DNA from: Propionibacteriaceae bacterium
GTDB lineage: Bacteria; Actinomycetota; Actinomycetes; Propionibacteriales; Propionibacteriaceae
DNA length: 64,000 nucleotides
Direction of reading: 5' to 3'
NCBI GenBank assembly: GCA_009780915.1
Contig: WQZD01000008.1
Location: forward strand, 1 to 64,000
The notes under the pieces were generated by a model that saw nothing but the letters and a program-made list of their open reading frames with translations, ran no database searches and was not told the DNA's origin. Shown piece after piece: positions 35,401-43,862 of this stretch. Made by a program: the position numbers and the translations under genes. Numbering within the stretch: position 1 is the first letter of the stretch; each line of letters starts with the position of its first letter.

Positions 35401-35908
35401 CTCCCACCATGGCGACTCCACAGGTCCGGCGGCGATCACCGTCCGCCCCATCGTCACCGCGGCCGTCTTCGACTCGGAGACCGACGGCGGCGACGGCACC
35501 GAGAACGACGAACTGGTGCCACGGGCGTACGACCAGGACCCATCCACCGCGTGGTTGACCGAGAGGTACCCCACTGCGACCTACATCCCGGACTACAAAC
35601 CAGGCGTGGGCTTGGTCTTCGACCTCGGATCGGCCGTCCCGGTCAGCCAGGTCTCCCTCACGGTCAACCTGACGCCGACCGCGGTGAGCGTGTACGTGCC
35701 CCAGGGCGACCCCTCGAAGGTGACCACCCCTGACATGACGACCATCAAGGATTGGACGCAGGTGACCTCGGCGCCCATCACCACCGCGCAGACCACGTTG
35801 CAATTCACCTCGGTGACCACGCGGTACGTGGTGGTCTACATCACGAAACTCGTCCCCGAAGGCGACGTCGCCCAGGCGGACTTGGCCGAGGTGTCCTTCT
35901 CCGGGTGA
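32417..35908 (+). CDS. murJ: Lipid II flippase MurJ with pseudokinase and extracellular C-terminal domain
   Basis: 1163 aa from ATG 32417 (ribosome-binding site AAGGAGG; the open frame continues far upstream but overlaps DUF6049). Residues 1-50 contain about five PRDP-type repeats. Residues about 55-575 are the 14-helix MurJ/MviN domain. Residues about 638-905 resemble a Ser/Thr kinase but lack the VAIK lysine, the HRD motif (YHCRID instead) and DFG (ISGLR instead), so it is a pseudokinase. A helix (about 970-995) leads to an extracellular F5/8-type-C-like domain. The same architecture is known for mycobacterial MviN, whose phosphorylated pseudokinase binds FhaA. It flips lipid II across the membrane for wall synthesis. 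Confidence 0.9.
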   Translation: MDSPNKPRRAIDPRDPAATTPRDAAATNPRDPATNPRDPEVVNPRDPVAMAADKPRLLSSTMVMASGTLASRILGMVRVLLVTYLLGSLGRQGDMFSFATEIPSTAYMLLAGGVLNAILVPQLMRAMSRDADGGQAFSDRIVTLFTILVGAATIILMAALPVIMWLMVDQGWRAPEMAAQYHSILLLAALCMPQVFFFGIFFLLGQILNARGSFGPLMWAPVANNVIQILMLGMYAVVWGFHSDTLQPFSTAQILVLGIGSVVGVACQAGILVPYLRKVGFTYRPRFDFLHTGLAGTAHMAKWAIALVAIDQVNYIVIVRLASSATYGGYGSGLLAFNNAMLISLVPHALLTVSLVTALMPSLSNLSSLSHWDRFSDQLVSSLKTIYAAMIPISMLFLAVGVPLGVTVFTVGKGGVYIGWTLALLGIGLIPFTLRFVANKAFNSMTNTRTPFFVEIVFVGVTCLASVLLILVFRVPSVWVAPSIGGAYTLAYVSSSALSWKLLRRAVPTPLPPIAGHTARLIAISVPGALLAGALCWLQTRYFPGLVLGLLGLVVAGFLGIGVYWGLAKLIRVSEIQELESMIRSRLRKEADVEPVKPDADTTAADQDATGSDSLTAAIPYLPSFGAEETQPVLTGLSPLVPGVLVAGRYRLGELVSSMGAATRWTAVDEGLSRPVVLTAFPNDENTATILEAARVASGAMDARFLRIMDAGQDADHAYIVSETTDGVTLAALLSHGPLSAEESAWVVATVASALASIHAMRLYHCRIDPTKVWVSSQGGVKISGLRVDQALTPRDADDSLTRTDMEAMDVVACGGLLYACLTATWPGAASIGLPLSPRSGDGLQPPVAVRPGTSVALDRLTHQILSIRDPERIATAAGVAEAMSTTLGSMDPTASLAARVAALDVPPAPTPEPPGKAIKPTILPAELGTDGYGSDDTTMAVSSDLTVEHSTPGTPLKPPVPPEAARWWSRVFLGLIVLVALALVTALIVGLYNLSHHGDSTGPAAITVRPIVTAAVFDSETDGGDGTENDELVPRAYDQDPSTAWLTERYPTATYIPDYKPGVGLVFDLGSAVPVSQVSLTVNLTPTAVSVYVPQGDPSKVTTPDMTTIKDWTQVTSAPITTAQTTLQFTSVTTRYVVVYITKLVPEGDVAQADLAEVSFSG

Positions 35909-35960
35909 TCGGCGCTCGCCGACACGTGGAGGGGACGCCCATGGACGTCCCGGCCCCGCG

Positions 35961-36701
35961 CTAGCGGGCGTGGACGGACACGAAGTTCGACAGCAACAGA
36001 TGCTGGTAGCCGTCGACGCGGGCCCCTCGGGCGGCGGCTGCGACAGCGTCGAACTCATCGGGGTCGAAGTACCCGTTGTGCTTGTACACCTCCATACGCA
36101 CCACCAAGGCCTCGGCGTCGAGCTCGGGATGGTACTGGGCCGCGTAAACAGTGGACCCGGCGCGCAGCACCTGCACCGGGCAGTCGGCGCCCGTCGCCAG
36201 CACCACGGCGTCCCTGGGCGCCTGCTCGACGGACTCCTTGTGGCCGACGAAGGCGTGGAAGCAGTCGGGCGATCCCTCGAACAACGGATCGGCCTGGCCG
36301 GCTGATGTGAGCGTCACGGGGATGGCGGAGATCTCCTCCCCGAAGGCCTTCCCGACTGTCCCACCCAGATGGGTGGCGAGGACGCCCAGCCCGTAGCACA
36401 GCCCCAGCACAGGGATGTCCGTCTCCAGGGCGCGGTCGAGGAGGGCGAAGAGATCCGCCTCCACACGTCCCTGGACGCTCGACTTCTCCTCGCTGGACGC
36501 GCAGAAATCGCTGCCGCCGATGATGAACCCCGAGACCTCGTCGATGTCGAAGACCGGCATGGGCTCTCGCTCCAACCGGACCTGGACGAGCGTCTGGTTC
36601 GTCAACCCAGTGATCTGGCGGATCGACTCGGCTTCGCCGCGCGTGGCGGTGTCGTCCTCCCGGCAGCTCAACAACACGAAGGGTTTCATAGCAGGTGTCA
36701 T
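35961..36701 (-). CDS. Class I glutamine amidotransferase-like protein
   Basis: 246 aa. The nucleophile elbow GLCYGLGV contains the catalytic cysteine, and QYHPELD supplies the histidine and glutamate of the triad. VGHKESVEQAP and DIDEVSGFIIGGSDF also fit the GATase1 fold (GMP-synthase-like stand-alone amidotransferases). The start ATG at 36701 overlaps the TGA of the upstream ligase gene (ATGA), so the two are translationally coupled. Stand-alone members often hydrolyse gamma-glutamyl compounds; the true partner or substrate is not visible here. Confidence 0.75.
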   Translation of the reverse strand: MTPAMKPFVLLSCREDDTATRGEAESIRQITGLTNQTLVQVRLEREPMPVFDIDEVSGFIIGGSDFCASSEEKSSVQGRVEADLFALLDRALETDIPVLGLCYGLGVLATHLGGTVGKAFGEEISAIPVTLTSAGQADPLFEGSPDCFHAFVGHKESVEQAPRDAVVLATGADCPVQVLRAGSTVYAAQYHPELDAEALVVRMEVYKHNGYFDPDEFDAVAAAARGARVDGYQHLLLSNFVSVHAR

Positions 36702-37840
36702 TCCTCTCCAGTCCACGACGGGACGCCCGAGGCGGTCTCGTGGGCTATGGCGTCCACCAGCGCACGAAGACCCGATCGGGCCGCGATCCGCCGTTGCCGC
36801 TCGTAACTCGCCCCATGCGTCAGCATCTCATATCCGAAGGCCAGCTCCCGGGCGCATCCCAGGTCGTCCGCGACGGGCATCAGCGCGTCCAGCCATCGGA
36901 CCATGGCCTCGCGCAGCGGCGTCGTGCGCACGCCGGACTCTCCCGGCTGGATGACCGTCGCGTCGAGGCCGTGGCGGGCGACCCTCCACTTGTTCTCGCG
37001 GATCAACCAGGGCGGGGTCTGGGCGGGCGCGTGGCCGTCGTCGAGCCGTCGTTCGATGTCCTCGCTCAAACATTGGGTCGCCGCCGCCACGAAACCCAGC
37101 TCCGCCACAGTCGGCACCGAGTCGGGGATCCTGTTCTCCACCGTCCCGAAGTTCGGGCTGGGACGCACGTCCCAGCGCATCTCCTGGACCTGCGTGATCA
37201 CCCCGCAGGCCACGAGGTCGTCCACGTGGTTCTCGTACTCCTCCCAGGAGTCGAAGCGATGCGGCAGGCCGTTGGTCGGCAGTTGTTGGAACATCATCGT
37301 GCGTTGAGACGCGAAACCGGAGTCTTCCCCCTCCCAGAAGGGAGAGGACGCCGACAACGCCAGGAGGAAGGGGTACGAGAGGGCCTGGCTCCAGGCCAGG
37401 GGCAGGACGTGGCTGCGGTCGGCGACGCCGACATGCACATGGGTCCCGCAGATGGCCATCTGTCGGCCCCACCACCCATTCCTGTGCGTGACCGCGTCAT
37501 AGCGGCTCGTGCGGAAGGGGGTCTGGGTGGCAGAGCGGGAGAACGGGTGGGACCCGGCGCCCATCAGCGCCACGCCGATGGACTCCGCGGCCTCCATCAG
37601 GATGTCCACGTGGTGGCGGATGTCCGCGATCGCCTCGGCGATGATGGCCCGAGGACGCGACACGATTTCGATGGCGCAAGGCAGGTACTCCTTGCGTATC
37701 GGCTTGTCATCCCCTCCATGGGTGAGGGCGATGAGCTTCTCGGCCGCAGGGACCAGCTCTCCCGTCGATTTATCGACAAGATGGAGCTCCCACTCGATCC
37801 CGACGGTAGAGCGAGCCGACCGTGCGAACCTGATGTGCAT
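36698..37840 (-). CDS. Carboxylate-amine ligase of the glutamate-cysteine ligase family 2 (GCS2/YbdK)
   Basis: 380 aa. The N-terminal GIEWELHLVD, GAGSHPFS, CGTHVHVGVAD and MRWDVRPSPNFGTVENRIPD motifs are those of GCS2 enzymes, which join glutamate to an amine (cysteine in the best-known cases) using ATP. The start is preceded by a purine-rich GGGGAAAGGGG. The gene is in an operon with the amidotransferase (4-nt overlap). It could make gamma-glutamylcysteine for a low-molecular-weight thiol or another gamma-glutamyl amide; the substrate is not predictable from sequence. Confidence 0.8.
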   Translation of the reverse strand: MHIRFARSARSTVGIEWELHLVDKSTGELVPAAEKLIALTHGGDDKPIRKEYLPCAIEIVSRPRAIIAEAIADIRHHVDILMEAAESIGVALMGAGSHPFSRSATQTPFRTSRYDAVTHRNGWWGRQMAICGTHVHVGVADRSHVLPLAWSQALSYPFLLALSASSPFWEGEDSGFASQRTMMFQQLPTNGLPHRFDSWEEYENHVDDLVACGVITQVQEMRWDVRPSPNFGTVENRIPDSVPTVAELGFVAAATQCLSEDIERRLDDGHAPAQTPPWLIRENKWRVARHGLDATVIQPGESGVRTTPLREAMVRWLDALMPVADDLGCARELAFGYEMLTHGASYERQRRIAARSGLRALVDAIAHETASGVPSWTGEE

Positions 37841-37937
37841 CTTGCCCCTTTCCCCGTCCTATTCTGGCACAGATGACAGGCTGATCGCACCGGCGGTGTC
37901 GCTCATCCTGAAGACGAGGGAGAAGGGAGCAGGGACG

Positions 37938-40403
37938 CTATCGCCCTCCCGTGGGATGGGCAGTGGGCAGCCCCGTGGGCGGCGGGCTGGTCGCGGGCTG
38001 CTGCGGCTTCACCGTGGCGGGGGCCTCGGGGGTCGGCTCGGGGGGACGCGGGCCCTGCGAGATGTTCATGGTGCAGGTCCCGCCGTACACATAGTCACAG
38101 GAGACCGACACGAACGAGCCCGCCGGCTGGTCGTCGAAGACCTCTTTCTCGGTCACGAAGAACCCGGCGGCCTGCAAGGTCTTGCGCGCGTCGTCGGCGC
38201 TCATGCCGTCGGTCTTCGGCGGCACGACCCTCTTGCCGTTGAGGATGTCGCTGCCGGGCTTCGTGAAGCTCACCACGGGCAGATCGTCCACGGCGACACT
38301 CATCGCCGCCCGCCAGATCGGCCCGGCGTCCGCCGCGCCGACGCCCGACAAGCGGGTGCCGCTGACCGGCAGCTTCACCCCGATCATGGACTTGGCGCCT
38401 TCGCGGATGTACGGCGCCCAGAAATCGTTCCAGACCCCATTGGTGTCGGCCGCCACCATCGACACGCCGACGATGTTGGGGGCGTACCCGATCAGCCAGG
38501 CGGCCGAACCGTTGTCGGTCGTTCCCGTTTTGCCGGACATCGTGCGTCCGCCGCCCAGGCCCCACCCACGGGCGGTGCCGTAGGTGAAGGCGTTGCCGAG
38601 GACCGCGTTGGCGCCGTCGGCCACCTCTTGGCGGATCACCTGTCGGCAGTTGCCGTTGGGGATCGGAACCTGGTTGCCGCTCCTGTCTTGGATCGACCCG
38701 ATGATCACCGGGTCGCACCTCAGGCCACGGGCCGCCAGCGTCGAGTAGGCCACGGCCATCGACAAGGGCGACACGTACGCGACGCCCAGCGTGAAGGAGG
38801 GATCCACGTTGTAGGCCAGCAGGTTGGGGTGTTCCTCATCGGCGGTAGGGTCGGACACCTCGGCGCCCAGGGTCTCGGCCATCGTGGCCGAGGCGCAGAT
38901 GCCGATGAGCTCCTCCAGCTGCACGAAATAGGTGTTCACCGAGTTGGCGGTGCCGTGGTACATGTCCATCACGCCGGAATCGGAGTCGTTGGACACGACC
39001 CAGCCCTTGCTGGCCTTGACGGGCCCATTGCAGCTCATGAAGTAGTCATTGCTGAAATCCATTCGACCCTTGGCGTCGAACTGCTTGCTGGGCGGGACGC
39101 CCGCGTCCAGGGCGGCGGAGACCACGAACCCCTTGAAGGTCGAGCCGGGCTGGGCGCCCTCGTCGCCGCCCAGGCTCTGCGGAGCGAAGTACTGGAAACT
39201 GGATTTCCCGTTGACGAGGTCGTCGTTGGAATACCCCAACTCACGCCGGTTCTGCGCGGCGGCCCAGATGACGCCCGTTCCGGGCTGCATCTCGACCACC
39301 GTGGACTTCACGGGATCGGCGTCGGCGATACGGCTGGAGATCGCGTCCTGAGCCGCCTTCTGCCGGGTGGGGTCGATCGTGGTGGTGATCGTGTACCCAC
39401 CGGTGCGCAGGGTATCGAGGCGGTCTTGCTTCGAGCTGCCCAGGCTGGGGAACGCGTCGCTCTGCAGATTGTTGAGGATGAACTGGCACACCTGGATGTA
39501 GTCGACGTCCGTCACGCCGTCGCACCCGTTGGGCATCCCTTGGATCAGGCTGGGGTCGAAGCCCTCGGCCTTCGCCGCGTCGGCGTCTTCCTTGGTGATG
39601 AGGCCGAGTTCGAGCATGCGGTCGATGACCACGTCGCGCCGGGCGATGGAGTCGGCACGCTCGTCAGGGTCGGCGGGGTTGCGGACCGGCGTCTGCACGA
39701 TGCCGGCCAGCATGGCCGCCTGAGCCAGGGTCAGATCAGCCGCCGTGGTGTTGAAGTAGTGGTGGGCGGCGGCCTCGACGCCGTAGGCCCCGTCGCCGTA
39801 GTAGGCGATGTTGAGGTAGTTCTCGAGGATCTGGTCCTTGCTGAACTGCTGCTCCAAGGCGATCGCGTACCTCATCTCGCGGACCTTGCGCTGGATCGTA
39901 CGGCCCTGGGCGTCCGCCAGAGCGGCCTGCCTCTCCTCTTCGGTGGGCATCTGCATGGCCTGCTCCACGAGGACCTGCTTCACGTACTGCTGAGTCAGCG
40001 TGGACCCGCCGCCGCCGGAGGACCCGATGTTGGACAGGACGGCCTTCGCCAGGGACCGCAGGTCCAAGGCGCCGTGGCTGTAGAACCGGTCGTCTTCGAT
40101 GGCGACCTGGGCCTGCTTCATGATCGGCGCCACCTGGTCGAGGGTGACGATGACGCGGTTCTCGTCGTACAGCTGGGTCAGCATGGAGCCGTCCGCGAGC
40201 AGGATCGAGGTGCGTTCAGCCTGAGGCGGTGTCTCCAAAGCTTCGGGCAGCTTGGTGAGCGAACTGAACAAGGTCGTGCTCGTCACACCCGCGAGCGCAG
40301 CCGCAGGGATGGCCAGACCGGCCACGAGGAGACCGGCCAGGACGCTGACGAGGAGGAATGTGCCCATTGAGGACCATTTCTTGTTCCTAGAAACGCGATG
40401 CAT
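37938..40403 (-). CDS. Class A penicillin-binding protein (transglycosylase/transpeptidase) with PASTA domain
   Basis: 821 aa. A membrane anchor at residues 13-40, then a GT51 glycosyltransferase with AIEDDRFYSHGALDLRSLAK (catalytic Glu103) and GGSTLTQQYVKQ; the transpeptidase domain has the active-site STFK in GAQPGSTFKGFV (about residue 420), SVN in the second motif and SGKTGTTDNGSAAW (about residue 625). A PASTA domain follows (GMSADDARKTLQAAGFFV) and then a Pro/Thr tail. It polymerises and cross-links peptidoglycan outside the membrane. GGAGGG precedes the ATG closely. It is divergent from the PEBP gene. Confidence 0.9.
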   Translation of the reverse strand: MHRVSRNKKWSSMGTFLLVSVLAGLLVAGLAIPAAALAGVTSTTLFSSLTKLPEALETPPQAERTSILLADGSMLTQLYDENRVIVTLDQVAPIMKQAQVAIEDDRFYSHGALDLRSLAKAVLSNIGSSGGGGSTLTQQYVKQVLVEQAMQMPTEEERQAALADAQGRTIQRKVREMRYAIALEQQFSKDQILENYLNIAYYGDGAYGVEAAAHHYFNTTAADLTLAQAAMLAGIVQTPVRNPADPDERADSIARRDVVIDRMLELGLITKEDADAAKAEGFDPSLIQGMPNGCDGVTDVDYIQVCQFILNNLQSDAFPSLGSSKQDRLDTLRTGGYTITTTIDPTRQKAAQDAISSRIADADPVKSTVVEMQPGTGVIWAAAQNRRELGYSNDDLVNGKSSFQYFAPQSLGGDEGAQPGSTFKGFVVSAALDAGVPPSKQFDAKGRMDFSNDYFMSCNGPVKASKGWVVSNDSDSGVMDMYHGTANSVNTYFVQLEELIGICASATMAETLGAEVSDPTADEEHPNLLAYNVDPSFTLGVAYVSPLSMAVAYSTLAARGLRCDPVIIGSIQDRSGNQVPIPNGNCRQVIRQEVADGANAVLGNAFTYGTARGWGLGGGRTMSGKTGTTDNGSAAWLIGYAPNIVGVSMVAADTNGVWNDFWAPYIREGAKSMIGVKLPVSGTRLSGVGAADAGPIWRAAMSVAVDDLPVVSFTKPGSDILNGKRVVPPKTDGMSADDARKTLQAAGFFVTEKEVFDDQPAGSFVSVSCDYVYGGTCTMNISQGPRPPEPTPEAPATVKPQQPATSPPPTGLPTAHPTGGR

Positions 40404-40493
40404 GCCCTCCAGGATACCATAGCAAGATATGTGTCTCTCAGAAAGCTCTCAGTTTTTTATTGTGGAACCCTCGTTTTCTTCTAGCGCACCCAC

Positions 40494-40506
40494 TAGACTT
40501 CGGCTA
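40494..40506 (+). promoter_or_regulatory. Leaderless -10 box of the PEBP gene
   Basis: TAGACT (40494-40499) lies 6 nt before ATG 40506, placing the transcription start on or next to the start codon. No Shine-Dalgarno sequence is present. Confidence 0.45.
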
Positions 40507-41030
40507 TGGATCTCACGCGCCCGTACCCGCCGGAACCCTATTCCTTGTTGCCGCAGGTTCCCTCTTTCCCCCTGACAAGTCAGGATGTGGCCGATGGCGA
40601 ACCCATGGACCACCGCCACAGCCAGGACGGCCCCGGTATGTCGCCGCAGTTGTCCTGGAGCGACGCCCCCGAAGGGACACAAGCCTTCGCCGTGTCCTGC
40701 TTCGACCCCGACGCCCCCACGCCGGCAGGCTTCTGGCATTGGACGGTGCTCAACCTGCCCCCCACCCAGACCTCCATCCCGCGCGACTTCGGCAACATCG
40801 ACTTCCCCCTGCCGCCCGGGGCGGTACGGGCGGTCAACGACGGTGGCACCCTCGGCTTCATCGGTGCGGCGCCCCCGCCCGGCGACCATCCGCACCGGTA
40901 CGTGTTCGCCGTCCACGCCTTGGACGAGCCGATCCAGGCCACCGACGGCATCGGTTGCACCCCGGCGGCGTTTATGAGCGTGTTCCACACCATCGCCCGG
41001 GCCACCCTCACCCCGACCTATCAGCGGTGA
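40506..41030 (+). CDS. YbhB/YbcL-type phosphatidylethanolamine-binding-like (PEBP) protein
   Basis: 174 aa. It carries the PEBP signatures SPQLSWSDAPEGTQAFAVSC, DPDAPTPAGFWHWTVLNLP and PHRYVFAVHAL that line the anion-binding pocket. Bacterial members are soluble and their ligands are mostly unknown. The gene ends in GTGA that also starts the next gene (overlap 41027-41030), so the two form an operon. There is a leaderless-type promoter box 6 nt upstream. Confidence 0.8.
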   Translation: MDLTRPYPPEPYSLLPQVPSFPLTSQDVADGEPMDHRHSQDGPGMSPQLSWSDAPEGTQAFAVSCFDPDAPTPAGFWHWTVLNLPPTQTSIPRDFGNIDFPLPPGAVRAVNDGGTLGFIGAAPPPGDHPHRYVFAVHALDEPIQATDGIGCTPAAFMSVFHTIARATLTPTYQR

Positions 41031-43849
41031 TTGTGCGCCACGCCTCTCACCACGCGTGTCGGCACGCCTTGTCCCAGGCGACCCTGCCGCCCGATCGCGT
41101 CCTCCTGTCGCCCATCGACGTGCGGGCTCGCGCGCATGACGCCTCCCATGTCCTGCTCTACCCGCAGGCGGTGGCCGTGCCCCGCGACGCCGATGACGTG
41201 GCCCGCCTCCTGCGTTCCTGCGCGTCGGCTGGGGTCGGGATCACGTTCCGCTCCGGTGGGACGAGCCTGTCCGGCCAGGCCGGAACCGACGCCATCTTGG
41301 CCGATGTGCGCCGGAACTTCGACTCCATCGAGGTCCTCGACTCGGGGGCCCGTGTACGGGTCCAACCAGGCGTCACCGTCAATCGCGTCAACGCCGCCCT
41401 GGCGCCGTACGGGCGGGCCATCGGCCCCGACCCCGCCAGTTCGGCCGCGTGCACCATCGGCGGCGTGGTCGCCAACAACTCCTCCGGCATGGCCTGTGGC
41501 ACCGTCGAGAACACGTACCGCACCCTGGAGTCCATGGTCGTCGTCCTCGCCTCCGGATCGGTGATCGACACCGGCGCCCCGGACGCGGACGATCGTCTGC
41601 GCGTCCTCGAGCCCGACCTCTACCGCGGCCTGCTCGACCTGCGTCGACGGATATGGTCGAACCCGGCCTCCCTGGCGACCATCGAGCAGCAGTTCTCCAT
41701 GAAGAACACCATGGGGTACGGCCTCAACTCCTTCGTCGACCACGCGACGCCGGTGGAGATCCTGGCCCATCTGATGATCGGCAGCGAGGGCACCCTGGGG
41801 TTCGTGGCGTCGGCCACGTTCCGTACTGTTCCCGTGCGCAGCCACGTCCACACCGGGCTGCTCGTCTTCGAGGACCTCTTCGCCGCCAACCGTGCCCTGC
41901 CCGACCTGGTGGCCACGGGGGCGGCCACCCTGGAACTGATGGACATCGCGTCCATCCGGGTGGGCCAGTCCCTCCCCTGTCCCGCCGACCAGATCGCCGC
42001 CATCCGTCCGGCCTCCCAGGCCGCGTTGCTCGTGGAGTACCAGGCCACCTGCGCGGACGACCTCGCCGACCTCGTGGCCGCCGCCCGGCCAGTGCTGGCC
42101 GGCCTGCCCGTCGAGCAACCGGTGACCCTGACCTCGGATGCGGCAGTCCGCGACCAGTTGTGGAGTCTGCGCAAAGGCCTGTACGCCTGTGTGGCGGCGG
42201 CCCGCCAGTCCGGGACGACCGCACTGTTGGAAGACGTGGTCGTGCCCGTGGCGTCCCTCGCCGAGACCTGCGCCCAACTGACCGGCCTCTTCGAGGAGTT
42301 CTCGTACCCCGACGCGGTCATCTTCGGCCACGCCAAGGACGGGAACATCCACTTCATGATCACGGATCGGTTCGACAAGGAGCTGACGCGGTACGAGCGT
42401 TTCACCGACGCGTTGGTCGACGTCGTGCTGGGCCACCAGGGGTCCTTGAAGGCCGAGCACGGCACCGGCCGGGTCATGGCGCCGTTCGTGCGCCGCCAGT
42501 ACGGGGACGAGTTGTACGAGGTGATGCGCGAGGTCAAGCGGCTCTTCGACCCGCAGGGGATCCTCAACGACGGCGTGGTCCTCACCGACGACCCACGCGC
42601 CCATCTGAACCACATCAAGGTCCCGGCCCCCGTCGACCCCCTCGTGGACGCCTGCGTGGAGTGCGGCTACTGCGAGCCGGTCTGCCCGGCCCGGCGCCTC
42701 ACGTTGACGCCCCGCCAACGCGTCGCCGTGCGCCGAGAGATCAGCCAGGCCCACGCCAACGGGGACTCCGCCCTCGCCGACGAGTTGGAGCGCGAGTACG
42801 TGTACTCCGGCGTCCAGACCTGTGCCGCCGACGGGACGTGCCGCACGGCATGCCCGGTCGGCATCGACACCGGCGTCTACATCAAGAAACTGCGTGCCCG
42901 TGCCGCGTCCCCGACCGCCCAGGCGGGCTGGGCCCTCGCCGCCGACCACTGGGCGGGCGCGACCCATGCGGCGAGTCTCGCCTTGTCGACGGCCCAGGAT
43001 CTCGCGCCGGGGGCCGGGTTGATCCAATCGGTCAACCGTCTGGGCCGCCGACTGGTCGGCACGGATCAGCTCCCTCTCTGGTCGGACGACCTGCCGGGCG
43101 GGGGGCGGTCGCGTCGCCGACGTCTGCCCACACGTGCCCCCGACGCTGTGTACGTCCCGGCCTGCGTCAACTCCATGTTCGGCCCGGCGCAACCGGGCGA
43201 CGGGCCGTCCGGGGTCCAGGTCGCGTTCGAGTCCCTGTGCGCGCATGCCGGTGTGACCCTGCTCGTGCCCGACGACATCGACTCCTTGTGCTGTGGCACG
43301 CCCTGGACCTCCAAGGGGATGACCCGGGGACGCGACGCCATGGCGGCGAGGGTCCTCGCCTCGATCGAGGCCGTGGCCGACCATGGCCGGCTCCCCATCG
43401 TCTGCGACGCGTCCAGTTGCACCGAGGGGTTGCAGCGCATGCTCGCGGACCACGCCGAGTTGACCGTGCTGGACTGCGTCCAGTTCACAGCCGAGCACCT
43501 GCTGCCCCGCCTGCCCGAGGTGCGGAAGGTGGCGTCCATCACGATCCACCCGACGTGTTCCTCCACGCAGATCGGGTTGAACCCGTACCTGACCGCAGTG
43601 GCCCACGCCGTGGCGGAGAAGGTCACCGTCCCCCTCGACGCCGGCTGCTGCGCTTTCGCCGGCGACCGCGGCATGCTCCACCCCGAACTGACCGCGTCGG
43701 CGACGGCGCCGGAAGCCCGGGAGGTGCTCGCCGCCGACTCGGAGGTCCACGCGTCATGCAACCGCACATGTGAGTTGGGCATGGCCCGCGCCACGGCGAA
43801 GCCCTATCGTCACGTCCTGGAGATTCTGGCCGACCTGGTCCGCGAGTGA
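41027..43849 (+). CDS. FAD/Fe-S D-2-hydroxyacid (D-lactate) dehydrogenase-like oxidoreductase
   Basis: 940 aa from GTG 41027 overlapping the previous stop (GTG 41033 is also possible; the open frame upstream lies over the PEBP gene). Residues about 35-215 are an FAD-binding type 4 domain (TFRSGGTSLSGQAGTD, IGPDPASSAACTIGG); 216-510 the FAD-oxidase C-terminal domain (GHAKDGNIHF, EHGTGRVMAP). Residues about 540-610 hold Fe-S motifs CVECGYCEPVCP and CAADGTCRTACPVG. Two CCG-type Cys-rich domains follow (CCGTPW about 755, CCAFAGDRG about 874). This one-chain architecture is known for quinone-linked D-lactate and glycolate-type dehydrogenases. It feeds electrons from a 2-hydroxy acid to the respiratory chain; D-lactate is the likeliest substrate. 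Confidence 0.8.
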   Translation: MIVRHASHHACRHALSQATLPPDRVLLSPIDVRARAHDASHVLLYPQAVAVPRDADDVARLLRSCASAGVGITFRSGGTSLSGQAGTDAILADVRRNFDSIEVLDSGARVRVQPGVTVNRVNAALAPYGRAIGPDPASSAACTIGGVVANNSSGMACGTVENTYRTLESMVVVLASGSVIDTGAPDADDRLRVLEPDLYRGLLDLRRRIWSNPASLATIEQQFSMKNTMGYGLNSFVDHATPVEILAHLMIGSEGTLGFVASATFRTVPVRSHVHTGLLVFEDLFAANRALPDLVATGAATLELMDIASIRVGQSLPCPADQIAAIRPASQAALLVEYQATCADDLADLVAAARPVLAGLPVEQPVTLTSDAAVRDQLWSLRKGLYACVAAARQSGTTALLEDVVVPVASLAETCAQLTGLFEEFSYPDAVIFGHAKDGNIHFMITDRFDKELTRYERFTDALVDVVLGHQGSLKAEHGTGRVMAPFVRRQYGDELYEVMREVKRLFDPQGILNDGVVLTDDPRAHLNHIKVPAPVDPLVDACVECGYCEPVCPARRLTLTPRQRVAVRREISQAHANGDSALADELEREYVYSGVQTCAADGTCRTACPVGIDTGVYIKKLRARAASPTAQAGWALAADHWAGATHAASLALSTAQDLAPGAGLIQSVNRLGRRLVGTDQLPLWSDDLPGGGRSRRRRLPTRAPDAVYVPACVNSMFGPAQPGDGPSGVQVAFESLCAHAGVTLLVPDDIDSLCCGTPWTSKGMTRGRDAMAARVLASIEAVADHGRLPIVCDASSCTEGLQRMLADHAELTVLDCVQFTAEHLLPRLPEVRKVASITIHPTCSSTQIGLNPYLTAVAHAVAEKVTVPLDAGCCAFAGDRGMLHPELTASATAPEAREVLAADSEVHASCNRTCELGMARATAKPYRHVLEILADLVRE

Positions 43850-43862
43850 GCCGTGTCGGGGA

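Noticed and set aside
40460..41026. Upstream extension of the FAD/Fe-S dehydrogenase frame
   Set aside because: It overlaps the well-supported PEBP gene in another frame; the GTG at 41027, overlapping the PEBP stop, is the natural start.
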